Source of the DNA: Pseudoscleropodium purum
Taxonomy: Eukaryota > Streptophyta > Bryopsida > Hypnales > Brachytheciaceae
Length of the DNA: 64,000 nucleotides
NCBI GenBank assembly: GCA_963969395.1
Contig: OZ017797.1
Span: 33,914,001 to 33,978,000, forward strand
Direction of reading: 5' to 3'
Shown in pieces: positions 48,221-60,809 of this stretch. The notes under the pieces are model-generated. The model saw only the letters and a list, made by a program, of their open reading frames with translations. It had not been told where the DNA came from and did not search any database. Every line of letters begins with the position of its first letter. Position 1 is the first letter of the stretch. A program made the translations under genes and the position numbers.

Positions 48221-50064
48221 ACAATTTGTCAGGTTATTCAACAATTTGTCATGCATGATCTAGACTTTTAAGTGCAACAATTCGCATATAGATTTATATA
48301 TAATATATAGGTTCTTTAATTACCATGAAGTTTTTTTTTACCATAACAATTTGTCCAGTCACTACTTAGCTAGCCAAATTACTAATTTTATATGAGTATC
48401 AAAACAGTCCTAGTCCTCTACAACAAATTGTCCCTATACTAATGCAGGGGGAATGAGTGTATAATGCAATTTCAGCTTCCAGCTTCTCTGCACATTATCA
48501 CAACTTGTCAAAACCAAACAATTAATTTCAGACTAAATTCTATGAGCTTACTAGTCCATAGTTGTCCTTCATTCCACAGTCCAGGCAAATTGTCTTCAAT
48601 GTTAGTTTCCGATCAAACAAATTGTCACTACCTTACTCAACCTCTTATGGCTTTTGGCAATTAATTTATTAACAGATTATAAATTCCAATTTATATTATT
48701 TTATTAATTTACAATATCAACACAAGTAGTGAACAAATTGTCTCATCACAACACAACAAAACTCTTTCATATCAACTTGTATAATTTTTCTACATATTTC
48801 AAAAAGACAGTTCATGTTCAATTCAATAGTTCATTTATTCATAATAATTTTCATTTTCATTCATATTCCAATAACAATTTAATTTTATTGACAATTCGTC
48901 AAAGATAAAATTATTTTGCATCAAAACAAACATTCAACAATTTGTTTCACATTGACATGTTACATTATCAAAACAGTTTTGAATAAATTATTCAATTACA
49001 TTGTATCATACAAATTGTCATTTAGGAATGTTTAAATTAATAATTCATAATCAGAAATATAATAATTATTAATTAAAGCGATTCTTAATTTCCTCACTTC
49101 AATTTTTATAATAAATTAATTAACCAACAAATTGATCACTGTATATTCAATCAATTTACAAACATAAATTCAATCAATTTACAAACAATTTGTCGGAATC
49201 TACATTACCAAACCGGAGTCTTGATGAACAAGTTGTTTCTTATTCGATCTGGACTGCTGCTCCATTCACTTGCCATCGCTGCTGCCTCCGAACAATTTAA
49301 GTCTTGCGATTCTTTCTCTATCTGCATCATTGTGAATTCACTCACATATTCGCTCAGACAAATTGTTCTCTAAATTCTCACTAGATTATTGATATGACGA
49401 CTTAGATCCATTCATTGAGAATTCACTCAACAACTTGACAAATTGTTTTAAGATCACACATACAAGAAATACAATTTACCCCCATTACTACTATTGAGCC
49501 TCAAACAATTTGTCTAAAACCACTCAGACATTTCAATCACTGAAAAATTCACAATTACAATTACACCACAAATTCACAATCAAGAAATCCAATCACTGGA
49601 TACAAATTTCACACAACAATATAATGCCCAATTCAAACTCTCACAAAGTAGTCCACCTGGACTTTCCTTTCAACAACAAATTGTCTAACTCAACATTCAC
49701 AATCTCCACAACAGTATTCCAATCACTGGAAATATAAGAGACTCAAGTGAATGAGCACAAAGACAAATGTTTACAAAATTATATTAACAAAGCACATCCT
49801 GTGCTGAACTAGACAAATTGTTTATAAAAGTACGCTACTGAAGACCGAGAGAGTGGGGGAGAAGAAAGACAAATTGTTCAAGACTATACTGTCTCAAGTG
49901 GTACCAAACCACAAATTGGAACCGCTTCCAAGATAACTTGTCCTACTTCATATCTTGCCTATTACATCCTTCAAAATCTAAAGTCAATTTGTCTATCTTT
50001 TTCTACATAATGTGAAACTGTACTTACAAATTGTCTCTGTTTACACTATAAAAGGCAAATTGAC
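48221..50064. repeat. field of dispersed ACAAWTTGTC motifs
   Basis: The near-palindrome ACAAWTTGT followed by C occurs exactly at least 11 times on the plus strand (first at 48221 and 48241, last at 50026). It occurs at least four times in the reverse orientation as GACAAATTGT (about 49358, 49438, 49812, 49868). Many one-mismatch forms lie between (ACAACTTGTC, GGCAAATTGTC, ACAATTCGTC, ACAAATTGATC). Spacing is irregular, 20-250 bp, and the sequence between motifs is not repeated. A second phrase, CAATCACTGRA, occurs three times at about 49536-49730. No ORF. Confidence 0.75.
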
Positions 50065-50736
50065 TGAAAAAACAAAAAATTGCAAGACTACAATGTGGTT
50101 CAAGAATCTTTGACCAAGGTCATTCAACAACTACTAAGTTGCATTTGTAAAGAATACAATGGTCCAAATGAAAAACACATCTTCAATACATTAAAAATTA
50201 AAGAAATATTTCAATTAATTTGAATAAAAAGACTTTTAGAAATTAGCCTTTATGTTTGTAAGAGCAAAAACACTACTAGATGGAAAATGAAAAAGATAGA
50301 ATAGCCTACGTAGGCCACAAAGAGGCCATTTGCTCACATGAAGTTGTGTACCCCCCACCATAATCCTAAAGCTATAGTAATGGATTGTACTACCTTATCT
50401 ATTTTGTAACTTCAAAAAACATAAATATCATATATTCACTTCGTAAAGATATGTTTCATGAGTCATGTTACTCAAAGATCATATCTTAGACATGCTACCA
50501 ACTGTGCAACACCACTTACCATGCATGTCACCATATAGCACAAGAAATGTCTCAAAGCTATGTCTCATTGAAATGTCTTACAACCATGCTTACAAAAAAA
50601 CAAAACCCATTTGTAGCTCCTATAGGGAAACCTAGCATGCATAGTTAGTGGATGGCACATTGATCACACATTGATGTATATAGTTGTGAATTTGATTGTA
50701 GAAAAGTCACAACTTTTCAAATAAAATTGTCATTTA
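50065..50736. other. AT-rich intergenic DNA
   Basis: Nothing recognised. Confidence 0.3.
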
Positions 50737-51358
50737 TTCCCTCCGTCCCAAAATGATCTTCAGTAGCCCTTCATTTTTGTCCCAAAATGATTTCCCTAAA
50801 TCATATTCTAGTATGGAACTAATATGGAAGGAAAGGAGCCAAAGGCACTTCTTAGAAAGATGGAACAAAAGTCCAATCACAAACATTGAGAATATAAAAT
50901 TGAGATTATTGAAGACAAAACTCCTATTAAGGCCAAGCAAGTACTATTGAAATTAGCTCTACAAAACCAATTCTAATTTCAGATTTGGGTAACATCCGAA
51001 ATGACAAATCAATGGCCACATGTTAATGGCATATATGATATGAGCTTTAGCTTGGGGTCACAAATGATGGCTATAAATACTTGTTATTGTTGAATAGAAA
51101 GTGATCAATTAAACATTTTTCTTTGTCTACAAAAACTAAGCAAATCAATGGCTCCCAGTGCTCTTAAAGAATGCTTCAAAAATCCATTTTTGAATGTTCA
51201 AAAATTATATTTTTCAAAGGGTTTGAGAATTCAAAATATTAGGATGTTAAAAGTGCACCAAATTCTATTGAAAGTTCAAAAAAAAATTTTAAACATTATT
51301 TTTAGCCTTAATCTAGAATATTTTGTCAAATAGGAAGATCATTTAAGGATGGAAGGAG
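50737..51358. mobile_element. Stowaway-like MITE, 622 bp
   Basis: Ends TTCCCTCCGTCCCAAAATGA and, inverted, CTCCTTCCATCCTTAAATGA, each next to TA. This matches the Stowaway (Tc1/mariner) hallmark CTCCCTCCGTY with TA target duplication. No transposase. Confidence 0.7.
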
Positions 51359-53196
51359 TAATTTTACTACAATATTCTCAACTCATTTATTAATTAGGGT
51401 AGTTGCAAGAAGTACTTCACTATTTTTGGCCAAAAACTACGTTTTTGGCCATAGGATTGGTAGTACCAGCATTACTATTTGTTTGCATTGTACCAACAAA
51501 TCTCAACCATCAATTCAGGGCGCTCGCAGATCTACACCATCAATTTAGTATTATGCAGTACTATGCAATATTTTTGACTACTACAGGGTACTATAGAAGC
51601 CACTGAGAGCAAAAAATATGAAAAAGGGATATATGGACATTTTCATTTTTAGTAATTCTAAGAAAATTTTAAAAATTTTGATTAAAAAATCCGTTTTATT
51701 AGACAAGATTGCGCTTACATTGTACCAAAGAATTCTTGTAGAATTTTTTTTCCTTATTCATAGCCTTCATGCAAAGGAAGGTCACTTTGACCCCATGTGC
51801 ACTACCAACATGATGCTATTTTCATAAAAACTCATTGTCAATCCTTATAATGTTAGTCTACCTCCAATATGTCCAATTGATGACTTCTAATTTGCATTTT
51901 TGGGTCAAAAATAGGACTAAGACCTCCCAAAATGGCCAAGGTACACATACACTCGGGGGAAAATTAAAAATAATAAACTAATTATTAAAAAATTGAAAAA
52001 AATATTCAATGTCTGAAACTACTACATATACTTTCATTCCAAATTTCATGGCAAATAAACAAACAATGCAAAAGTCATGAGCAAAAAAACACTTGTCTAA
52101 AGGCAAAGGGACAAGAAATAGGACAAGTATTTCTTGCAATTACCCATTATAATTTTATTAAAAATAGTAAAAAAGGTGGTACTTGCCTTGTAAAAAACCA
52201 TTTGGAATTTGCAAATGTGTACAGTCAATAGCATGGGAAGACGTTAAGGGGGGCTTCCATGGTAGTAGGCTAACCTTCCCTACTTGGCACCAAGTACCTT
52301 CCGGCCCTTCCCATCCTTCCTTGCAAGGCCCTCCCTAGCCCCTGTCACAACCCTCATCTTGAGGTGTGCCCATACCACCTTGGTGAGCAAGGTGGACATT
52401 GAGTGTGATTCAACAAGCCTTGCAAGAGATGAGATGTGAGGAATTGGAAGCTCCAAGCAATCAGAGTGTTGTATCTCTCTACTCAAGACAAATTAGATGG
52501 TGTGATACACATGCTTGTAAAATTTGTGAGAAGATGCACTGATGGGTCTAAAAAACACAAAGATCCAAGTTGTGAGTCAAAAGTTATGGCTCCTCAAAAT
52601 TGGCAATATCTTGGTGCATCCCAAGGTTTGGATTGTGGAAGTAGGGATTTGGGGATGATCCCTTGAGCCAAATGGAGCATGCCGCATAGCGTTGGAAAGT
52701 TTAGGAAATCAGATTTTTAGAATACTAAGGATCACAAAGAGATCATTTGGGAACTAAAATTTATAGGTATCCAAAGAAGGCTGAGTCCCAAAGTACTATT
52801 CTTTCGGGAGACTTGGATCTTTGGAGGGCCATAACTTCCTTGTAACTTATTGGAATTGAAAAAGTAAATAGTCCATGGTAATCTAAAGAAAGAATAATTA
52901 TAAAAATGGGCTTGCATTTAGGATTTGAAGCTTGAAGAAAAAAGTTATCTTGATAGGAAGATCAGGAGTCCTTTGGAGCTCGATTTTGGAGAAACAACTT
53001 GGAATCTGATGGTCTTTCAAGTTGGGGAGTATCTTGCATATTCTTGGGGACCCATAGGACGGAAGGGTTGCCAAATCCTGCAAAGTTTTATGAAAAGAGG
53101 TGGTCTTCCTTTTCACTTTTGAATGGTACTATGGTGAGCCAAAGTGGCCATAGGTGGTAAGGTTGGTGTTGCAATCTCACCACCATTTGTGTGTTA
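51359..53196. other. intergenic DNA with GC-richer patches
   Basis: 52240-52400 is C-rich but has no conserved frame. 52560-53110 repeats phrases such as AAAAGTTAT(G/C) and CCTTTGGAG, suggesting old repeat debris. No gene recognised. Confidence 0.3.
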
Positions 53197-53277
53197 CTAC
53201 CTCTGTTTCTAAAAAAGACCCATGTTTCTTTTGTAAAACACAAAGGAAACATCAGTCTTTTTTTAAAATAGAAAGAG
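53197..53277. mobile_element. miniature Stowaway-like hairpin, 81 bp
   Basis: CTACCTCTGTTTCTAAAAAA / GACCCATGTTTC is answered by GAAACATCAGTC / TTTTTTTAAAATAGAAAGAG with TA on both sides. The loop is only about 17 nt. It is a near-complete foldback. Confidence 0.7.
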
Positions 53278-56085
53278 TACTATAGAATGTTTGTGCAGTC
53301 TTTGATACCAATTGGGTGTGTTCCACTCTACACTAAGCCATGACGTGAGTCTCAATTGGGTAAGTTCTGGTGAGTGAGTTCCGATATGAAAGTGGTTGGG
53401 CTTAGTAGGAAGTTGGATCCCATTCAAAAGTTGTTAGTATCAATGGAAGTAGTGCTACCACCAAGTGCCTAGACATCAATGGAAGTTCTGCCCCATGTCA
53501 TCAAATGACATACCAATGTCTTATGAGAGTTAACTGTTGAAAGGAAGAATTAGGATTCAAGGAAGAATGGGGAACTTTGTGACTTGAATTGAAACCTAAT
53601 ATTATGTGTACATGGCATGTGCAATGTTAGGACATTATAAACTTTAGTGTCACTAGGAATTAAGTGCTACATAGAACACTTGGAGGTGAATTAAAAGTAG
53701 GAAGTGTCACTAAGGGACTCAACACCCCCATCTTCCCGGCCCTTCTTGGCCACTTGCTACACCTACCCAGCTCCATCCTCCCGCCAAGCACAATCGTCCA
53801 AGACTCCGGCCCCCTTCCATCCATCCTCAAGATTTGGATTTTTCTCCCGTTGTACTCCATCTCTTATAGCTCCAAATCTTACTTCAAATTTTAGGTTTTA
53901 AATTTGGATTTCAATTGTCTTTGAATAGAATTCATATCTCATTGTTTTAAAAGTTTTAGATTGAAATTACTTGTCAATTTAGTTTGAAAACAAGCAATGA
54001 TTAATTCAAGATGATTAGATGATTAAGACAATTGTAACTTGACCTAGTAATCTCTATTGGTACATTGATCCATTAAAATTTGAAGTTTAGCATCCATTTG
54101 AGAAAACCAACATATTTTTAATTTAACTAATTTAATAATTAATTTTTGAGGCACAACTAGACTTTGTCATGTAATTTTTTTAACACAATTTCTGATGCAA
54201 ATAGGATGCAAACTTGTTCCAAACCACTTGTATGATGAGTCCAAAGATAAATTTTGAATCAAGTAGTTTTTGTATTGATAATAGTCAACTTTATACATTC
54301 CAAATCAAACAAGTTCACAAATTTCATTGAACTAAAAACTCTACCCCAAAATTAGATTTTCTAAATTTGTTGAATAGATAATGTGAGAGCATTGACAGTT
54401 TAGGATTCCATGATGAAGGAATCAAGAACTAAAATTGCACTAACTTGAAGTAGTAGTTAGAGGTGACTAGTATTATATGACATATATGAACATAAGCCCT
54501 CAAAAAATTCTATTTTAATGGACAACTTCATAAGCCCAAATTGCTTCAAATACTTGTCCCAAAAGCAAGATCAATCTTCATTCATTTTTGTTTTTTAACC
54601 TGTTAGGCCTTAACCACTTTTTGACAATAGTGGTTTTCAATGAATAGTCCCATTTTGATATTTTTTATACATTGATGTGCTTGAACTTTTTAAATTTCAT
54701 GGTACAAAAGTAAAGACTAATTTGTCTAATATGCAAAGAATTATTGACCATTTTATTTTTAAATTATAAATTTTTTGGATAACAAACTTTTATATACAAA
54801 ATTGTAGCTTTGAAGGGAGAAAAATTATAAGAAGATGGATAATGATTTTTTATCTACCCAAATAATTATACTAGAATCTTAGACAAATGCAATAATTTTT
54901 AATTTTTTTAAATGAAAAATAAAAAACTCAAATTTGTACACTCTTTTTTTAAAAAGGGTAGAAAGACAAAACCAACCTATTTGAATCCTAAAAAACTCTA
55001 AAAAATTTATAATATTTGTCATCATTTTTTTCCCTCTAGAATCATTTTGTTTGTGTAATATAAAAACTACAAATGTTCAAGAATTTCTTTTTCATCCCTA
55101 CTATTTCTATCATTGTAAACAAACTATATTTGCGTCCTTTCCTATTAGACTACATTTCCTAAATAATTTTTAAATACTTCTCACACTGTGACTTTTGGCA
55201 ATTTAAAAATGCATCAAGTATGTCAACTTGTTATTCTAAAAATTCTTAGTTTATAAAGTATGGAGATTTATTTCATTCTACCAAGGTTTTCAAATTGAAA
55301 ATTTAAAGGGACACATTGTATCCTTTTAATTCTTTAGAAATTAATAAATCCAACTATAGGATCTTTAAAGAACTTGTTTAAGTACATTGACCAAAAACTT
55401 TAGAATGAATTTTCCCATCAATTTCAAGTTTAATCTAGCAAGACTTCAAAATATAGATTTTTTTAGCCCTTCCAAAAAGTCAAGTTTTGTCTTTCAATGT
55501 TTTTAGAAAAAGACATGTATTCCCTATATCTTGTGGATATAGTCAATATGGATTCAAAATATAATGAAATTTTTTAATCAAAAAAACTTTCATATTCCTT
55601 CTTTTAAAAATTATAAAATACAAGGTGGTACAACTGAATAAAAAGAAAAACTCATTTGCATATAATTTTTATAAGAAATTGAAATTTTTTAATTCCAATG
55701 ATGAAAATGCTCTATTAAAAAAATGAATATCACGCCTTTCACATGTAGATTATGATGAGTAATTTCCATTCTAAAAAATTAATATATAAATTTTAAATCA
55801 TGAAGTCCATAGAATCTATTCTACTCCTCAAGGAGCCCTAACTAAACTCCTACTTTTTTATGAGTTCACTAAAAATTTTTTTTGTAAGAGTTTAGAATTC
55901 TGATAAATTAATATTCCAAAATTTAATTGAAAGTCTATAAAAGTATAAATTTATATAATGAAAACTCAATTATTTTCTATCTTTAAAAATTATTGACTTC
56001 AATTATATACAAAACATGAGATAGAATTGAATTCCTAATAGCTTTCACATAGGATTAAAAATTCTTACATACTAACTTCAACCAT
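53278..56085. other. AT-rich intergenic DNA
   Basis: No gene. A C-rich patch at 53720-53830 gives overlapping chance frames on both strands. Confidence 0.3.
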
Positions 56086-56361
56086 CATTAGAAGAGTTTT
56101 GGGGGGTCTAGAAGCTTGTTTTGGGCTTGTTCCCCCGCAGTTGTTCCTCGCAGCAAGGAAAACAGCCCGCTATTAGAATTTTCTTTTTCATAAATTAAAA
56201 AATTAAGAAAAAATTTAGTATCTAAATGCAAAAGAAAAAAAAATTAGATCAATGACGTGGCAGGGTCTCAGCCATGTCAAACCACTGCGTCAAACCTGTT
56301 TCCTGCATTCGCAAGCTATGATAACTTGCAGGCATCTAGAGGCCCCAAAAATCTTCTAATG
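56086..56361. mobile_element. MITE with CATTAGAAGA ends, copy 1 (276 bp)
   Basis: The left end CATTAGAAGAGTTTTGGGG / GGTCTAG is matched by the inverted right end CATTAGAAGATTTTTGGGG / CCTCTAG. The interior includes TGACGTGGCAGG. No coding frame. The same ends occur at 59704-59984. Confidence 0.7.
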
Positions 56362-56455
56362 AGTATTGTTCCAATAACTAAATTGAATTAGAAGAAATTT
56401 CTTTACATTGTAGAAATTTAATTCAGAAATGAATTCAATGCATTAAATTGCTTAG
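56362..56455. other. short spacer between elements
   Basis: AT-rich, nothing recognised. Confidence 0.2.
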
Positions 56456-57368
56456 CCCCTAAAGGACCATTGTCGTTTCAGGGGACAAATGGGATTTCGG
56501 GTAGATATCTACAGACTTAAATTTTTTCCTAATTTTTTGAAACTTTTTTTGAAAATAGAAAAATTGACTAGCTTTGTGGGAATATATCTTTTTTCAATCA
56601 ATGCCCAAGAACAAAAGTTATGACCAAATAAGCTCAAAATAAGGAACAAAGGGCCCAGGGTAGCAAAAATTTTTTTAATTAAAATTTAAATGAAATATTT
56701 TTTCTCATTGATTATATTCTTGTTTATATAGAAAACTTTAATTCATTCCATTTGAATTTGTTATGAGGAAGTTATGGACAATCTTATTTTTCAAGCAATT
56801 AGAGCATTTTCCTGAAAAAATAACTTGTAGAATTCATTTTTGAATGCAATTTTTACAGTTTTAAGAAAAAAAGTTCCACATGGTTTAATTTTCTTGCTAA
56901 AACAATCTCACCATTGGAATGAGTGCATTTTAATTCCATTTTAAGGATATTAATAATTTAGATTTTTTTTCTATTTCGTATCTACTTAACAATTTTTGAA
57001 AAGATAAAAATTAAGTTTTTTTGAATTTTATTTTATTTCCTAGACTCTCAACTCAATTTTCACTATAAAGGTTTGAAGCTTAAAACTTTGTAGAACAAAA
57101 GTTTTAAGTTAAAAAATGTTCAAAGTCAAAAAATCTAATTCCGCAATGTGCTGAAAAACTTGTTTTCTTTACTTTAAACAAAAATATCTTGCAGTTTGTG
57201 CAGTCAAAAATACTGAAATTTTTCCACGCATTTTCATACTAGTTAAGTTTAAGATCCTATTGTTAGATGTGGAAAAAAAACAATTTGTGAGTTTTTTTAC
57301 TTTTGGCTATAGAAACGGAAATTCTAAGTGTATTTTTTGCAGAAAAAAGACCTTGGGTCTTTTAAAGC
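56456..57368 (+). mobile_element. diverged third copy of the 920-bp CCCC element
   Basis: Starts CCCCTAAAGGACCATTG after TTAG and ends in a decayed GGTCTTTTAAAGC before TTAA (57369-57372). Internal order matches copy 1: AATTCATTCCATTTGAAT, AAGTTATGGACAA, ATATCTTGCAGTTTG, TGAAATTTTTCCACGCATTT, AAGATCCTATTG. The length, 913 bp, also agrees. Confidence 0.55.
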
Positions 57369-57499
57369 TTAAAAATTTCATAAAACATCTTGCTTCTATC
57401 CTTTCAAAATAATGTCTACACTACACTACAAAATAACATTTGTAGACCTACAATATAAAGGCTAACTTATGTGCCTACCATGTTGTCAATGACATACTA

Positions 57500-58170
57500 A
57501 TTTTGAGCTTTCTTGGACTTCACTTCATAGAATTCCTTGTGCCATTTTAAATTGTTATTGCTAAGTAATTTAGGAAAGGACCAAGTACTATTAAACCCTC
57601 CTATATTGGCAACCCCTTGTGCCACCATATTGTTATACTTCCCTTGAAGAGCTTAAAGATAGGCTACCAAATGACAATGCAAATTATTTCCATCTTTTAG
57701 TGCCACAAGGTCTTCAAAAAGAACTTATGGATTAGGTCAAACTATCCCACACACTTTGTGATTTTTCTCCTTAAAAATCATGGGCTCTTCTTTAATAGAT
57801 TGAATATCTATTGCTCATATGTCATCATCAATAAAGACCAAAAGTTTTGCAACACAATGTTCACCAAGTGATGCAAATAATCCTTGTATCAAAGGGGTGT
57901 CTTTATCAACACCATGTCAAGTTCCTACTTCCCTAACTATAAGTCCATCTTCTGTATCTAGATGGAGCATTTTGAAGACTTCAATTGAGTGCTTGCAAAT
58001 CATTCCTTCATTTGCAATTGAATAATTGTATTGAGCCTATTCTGAATCAAGAGAATGCATCGTTGGTTTGTTGTTGATTGAGAAGACCAATGCGACATCA
58101 TCCCAATATAAATAGAGCAAGACATAAGTGTGTGGATTAGACTTTGTAAGGATGATGGTAGATACTACTA
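57500..58170 (-). pseudogene. SWIM-zinc-finger-like gene remnant
   Basis: On the minus strand one frame reads NPHTYVLLYLYWDDVALVFS, INNKPTMHSLDSE-stop-AQYNYSIANEGMICKHSIEV, then HLDTEDGLIVREVGT-stop-HGVDKDTP, and on to SLGEHCVAKLLVFIDDD. This is the pattern of a SWIM finger (CxC...CxH, here Y-N-Y...C-K-H) followed by a conserved plant segment. Both lost cysteines and the stop codons fit simple G-to-A changes, as cytosine deamination leaves. SWIM domains occur in plant FAR1/MULE-type proteins. Which of these families it came from is unknown. Confidence 0.45.
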
Positions 58171-59703
58171 TGAATTCCTATCAAGTATTTCTAACAAATT
58201 TGAATTTCTTCAAATGAACATTTTTACAGTAATGTAATAAGACATCTCCAACCAAATGGTAGATTGACTAGTCCATACATCTACTGTTGAATTTTTCTTT
58301 TGAAGAGTGTAAAATACTTTTTAATTTCCCATGATAGGACTCAATAGACAATAGCTGTATTAGTATTTTGACAAGTATGAGGGATGCTTTGGTACCTTGT
58401 ACACCACATTTCAGCTTTATACACCAAAGATCTGCTATACACTTCATGACTATTGTTGCAGGTTGTATTAAAGTAAAATAGTCATGTTGTTGATGAGCCC
58501 AATGAATACAAGAGTCATCATCTGATATTACTAAAGAGGAAAAATTAGACTAAAGAGGAAAAATTAGAATTAAAAAAGATCCTCATAAGAATGAATAGAA
58601 TTAAATAATGAATTAAAACTAAAAGAGTTTTTAAAACTAATCCAAGAATGTTTATCTTGCCTTGTGCATTGTATGCTATGATTGAGCTTGGTGACCAACC
58701 TAGAGCCTTGGATTGTAATCTATCTCTGAATTCTTGTAGAATAATTTGCAAATCTTTCTCATGTATTATTGAGGTGATGAAGAAACCAATTGGTCTTCAG
58801 GGTAGTCATTTCCAAATCTCATTGAAGTTCCAGACATATAGTCACTTTACAGTCACTTCCTCCAGTCATTTATTCACTGATTTTTTTGTAGTGTTTTCAC
58901 GACACTTTTATGGACCAACCACGTCACCAAGATCCATTTACTCTAGGGTAAAAAAATATCCAAATTTCTACTCAACAAATCCGTCATGCTTATTCAACAC
59001 TTGTTATATACGACATGCAACATCTATTAGACCTAAAAACCTAAAATCCTGTTCGACAAGACAACCCTAATCACCATTTGAATATTGATCCGTAGTTACA
59101 ATTCATATATATCCAGAGATGCATGTATGCGTGCCTTAGTAGACCTCTTGGGACCATGTGAAACCTTTAGGAAAATGAACTTCAGTTAATCTGAATAATT
59201 CCTGATGTCTTACCAAACATCATACATCCATTCAAATTTTCTTTTTACTTCATCATTCGCAGTCAATGGGTGTTTATTACAACATATGCATGTTCGTGTG
59301 TTTGAATGGACTTCTCTGAGCCTTACAACACCCTTATAGAAATTAACTTTATTCTCCCAGTCTATTGCCTACCATTATACATCGGAAGATTTCGACATTT
59401 TTTTAATTTTAGACTTTCAATAGTCCAAAAGTAGTTAAATATGGCATCATTCTTTATAACATAAATGTTATTTTTTCATAAGGATGTCAACCTAATTATT
59501 CAAAAAAGAAGACTCTTCATAACTAATTCAAATGGAATGAATCAAGCTTTCCATATAAATAAAATATATTTAAAGTAGGAAGGAAAGAATTAGAAATTTT
59601 TATTTTGAATTTATGTGTGTATTTTTTTGCATACTCCGACATTTTGTATGTGGGAAGGCACAACTTTTTCCCCCATTCATCAAATGAATTAAAATTCATG
59701 TTC
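58171..59703. other. AT-rich intergenic DNA
   Basis: No gene recognised. Near 59525 the phrase AAATGGAATGAATCAAGCTTTC / CATATAAAT echoes the 920-bp element family in reverse orientation, a small fragment. Confidence 0.35.
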
Positions 59704-59984
59704 CATTAGAAGAGTTTTCAACCCTTTAGAAGGCTATGAATTCCCAACATTTCCCACACTGCAAGAATTGCCCTATAGAGGGCCACGGCAACTTGATGAT
59801 GTAGCACAATAACTGCCATGTTTGAAAAAAATTAAAAGAATTTCAACTTTTTCTTCAATTTAAGAATTTATTTATTTATTTGGAAACTGCCACTAGCTAG
59901 AACTACGGGGAGGGGGGGAGGGGAGGGAGTGCATGGAGCACTAGCTTGAAACGGCCCTTCCAACCCCCCCAAAATCCTCTAATG
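59704..59984. mobile_element. MITE with CATTAGAAGA ends, copy 2 (281 bp)
   Basis: Left end CATTAGAAGAGTTTTC; inverted right end CATTAGAGGATTTTGGGGG. Same length class as 56086-56361. It carries a purine run GGGGAGGGGGGGAGGGG near 59910. Confidence 0.6.
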
Positions 59985-60076
59985 CTAGAAAGCTATTACA
60001 TTCCTTTACCTTCAAGAAAAATTTCAACAAAATCTAGTAAAATTTAACATCATAAGAACCTCCCCCAAGTCTTTAA

Positions 60077-60809
60077 CCCTTAAGGTCTAAGAAGTCCAAT
60101 GAATGTGGGTTGCAACATGGTATTTTTTATGTATTTGATGTAAAAGGTGCATAAATTGACATATACAACGGTTACAAAAGTTTGCATTCATGTTGAGTGA
60201 AATTCAATGACATATGACACTTCTAATTTAAATCATTATTGTACCTCCTACGTGTATGAAAAGTTGCAAAATGACTATGCCTTTTACATGTATGATGCCA
60301 TATTTGAACATGATAAAGATTAGACAAATCTCCAAATGAAAGATGTTAGTTGTTGAATTTTCAATTCAATGATGTTTGTCTTATCATATTTGAATACATC
60401 CTTTGTATTCTAAGAATGAAATATATGACCATATATGTACATGGTCTCTACCAAATCTTTAAGTAAGGATTAAAACCCCATTGTACATTACAGAAAATTG
60501 AGGGCCTTTCAAAAGCCATTTGACTTTCACAAGCAAAGCAAATACAGGAAAATTAAAAAATACATTTTTTTTAAATTAAAAATTAAAAATCACAATCTGG
60601 TGTGGCACTTGAGATAATCATGTGGTATATGATTTAATTTTAATATTTATTTATTTATGTGATTTTTAATTTGTAAATTTTTTTCACAGTTATATGCATT
60701 AGTACTTTTTATTTTTTTAACTTTTTGTTGTATTTGCACTGCTGCCTGGAGTCAAATGGCCCTACCGGGGCCCCAGATTTTCTGGAACGAAGACCTTGAA
60801 CCTTTGGGG
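60077..60809. mobile_element. candidate CCC...GGGG element (733 bp)
   Basis: TTAA (60073-60076) then CCCTTAAGGTC. Far end, inverted, CCCCAAAGGTTCAAGG with TTAC outside. Weaker terminal match than the others; non-coding. Confidence 0.4.

Noticed and set aside
48221..50064. CRISPR array or ordinary satellite
   Set aside because: Spacing is irregular, both orientations occur, and the sequence between motifs is not a repeated unit.
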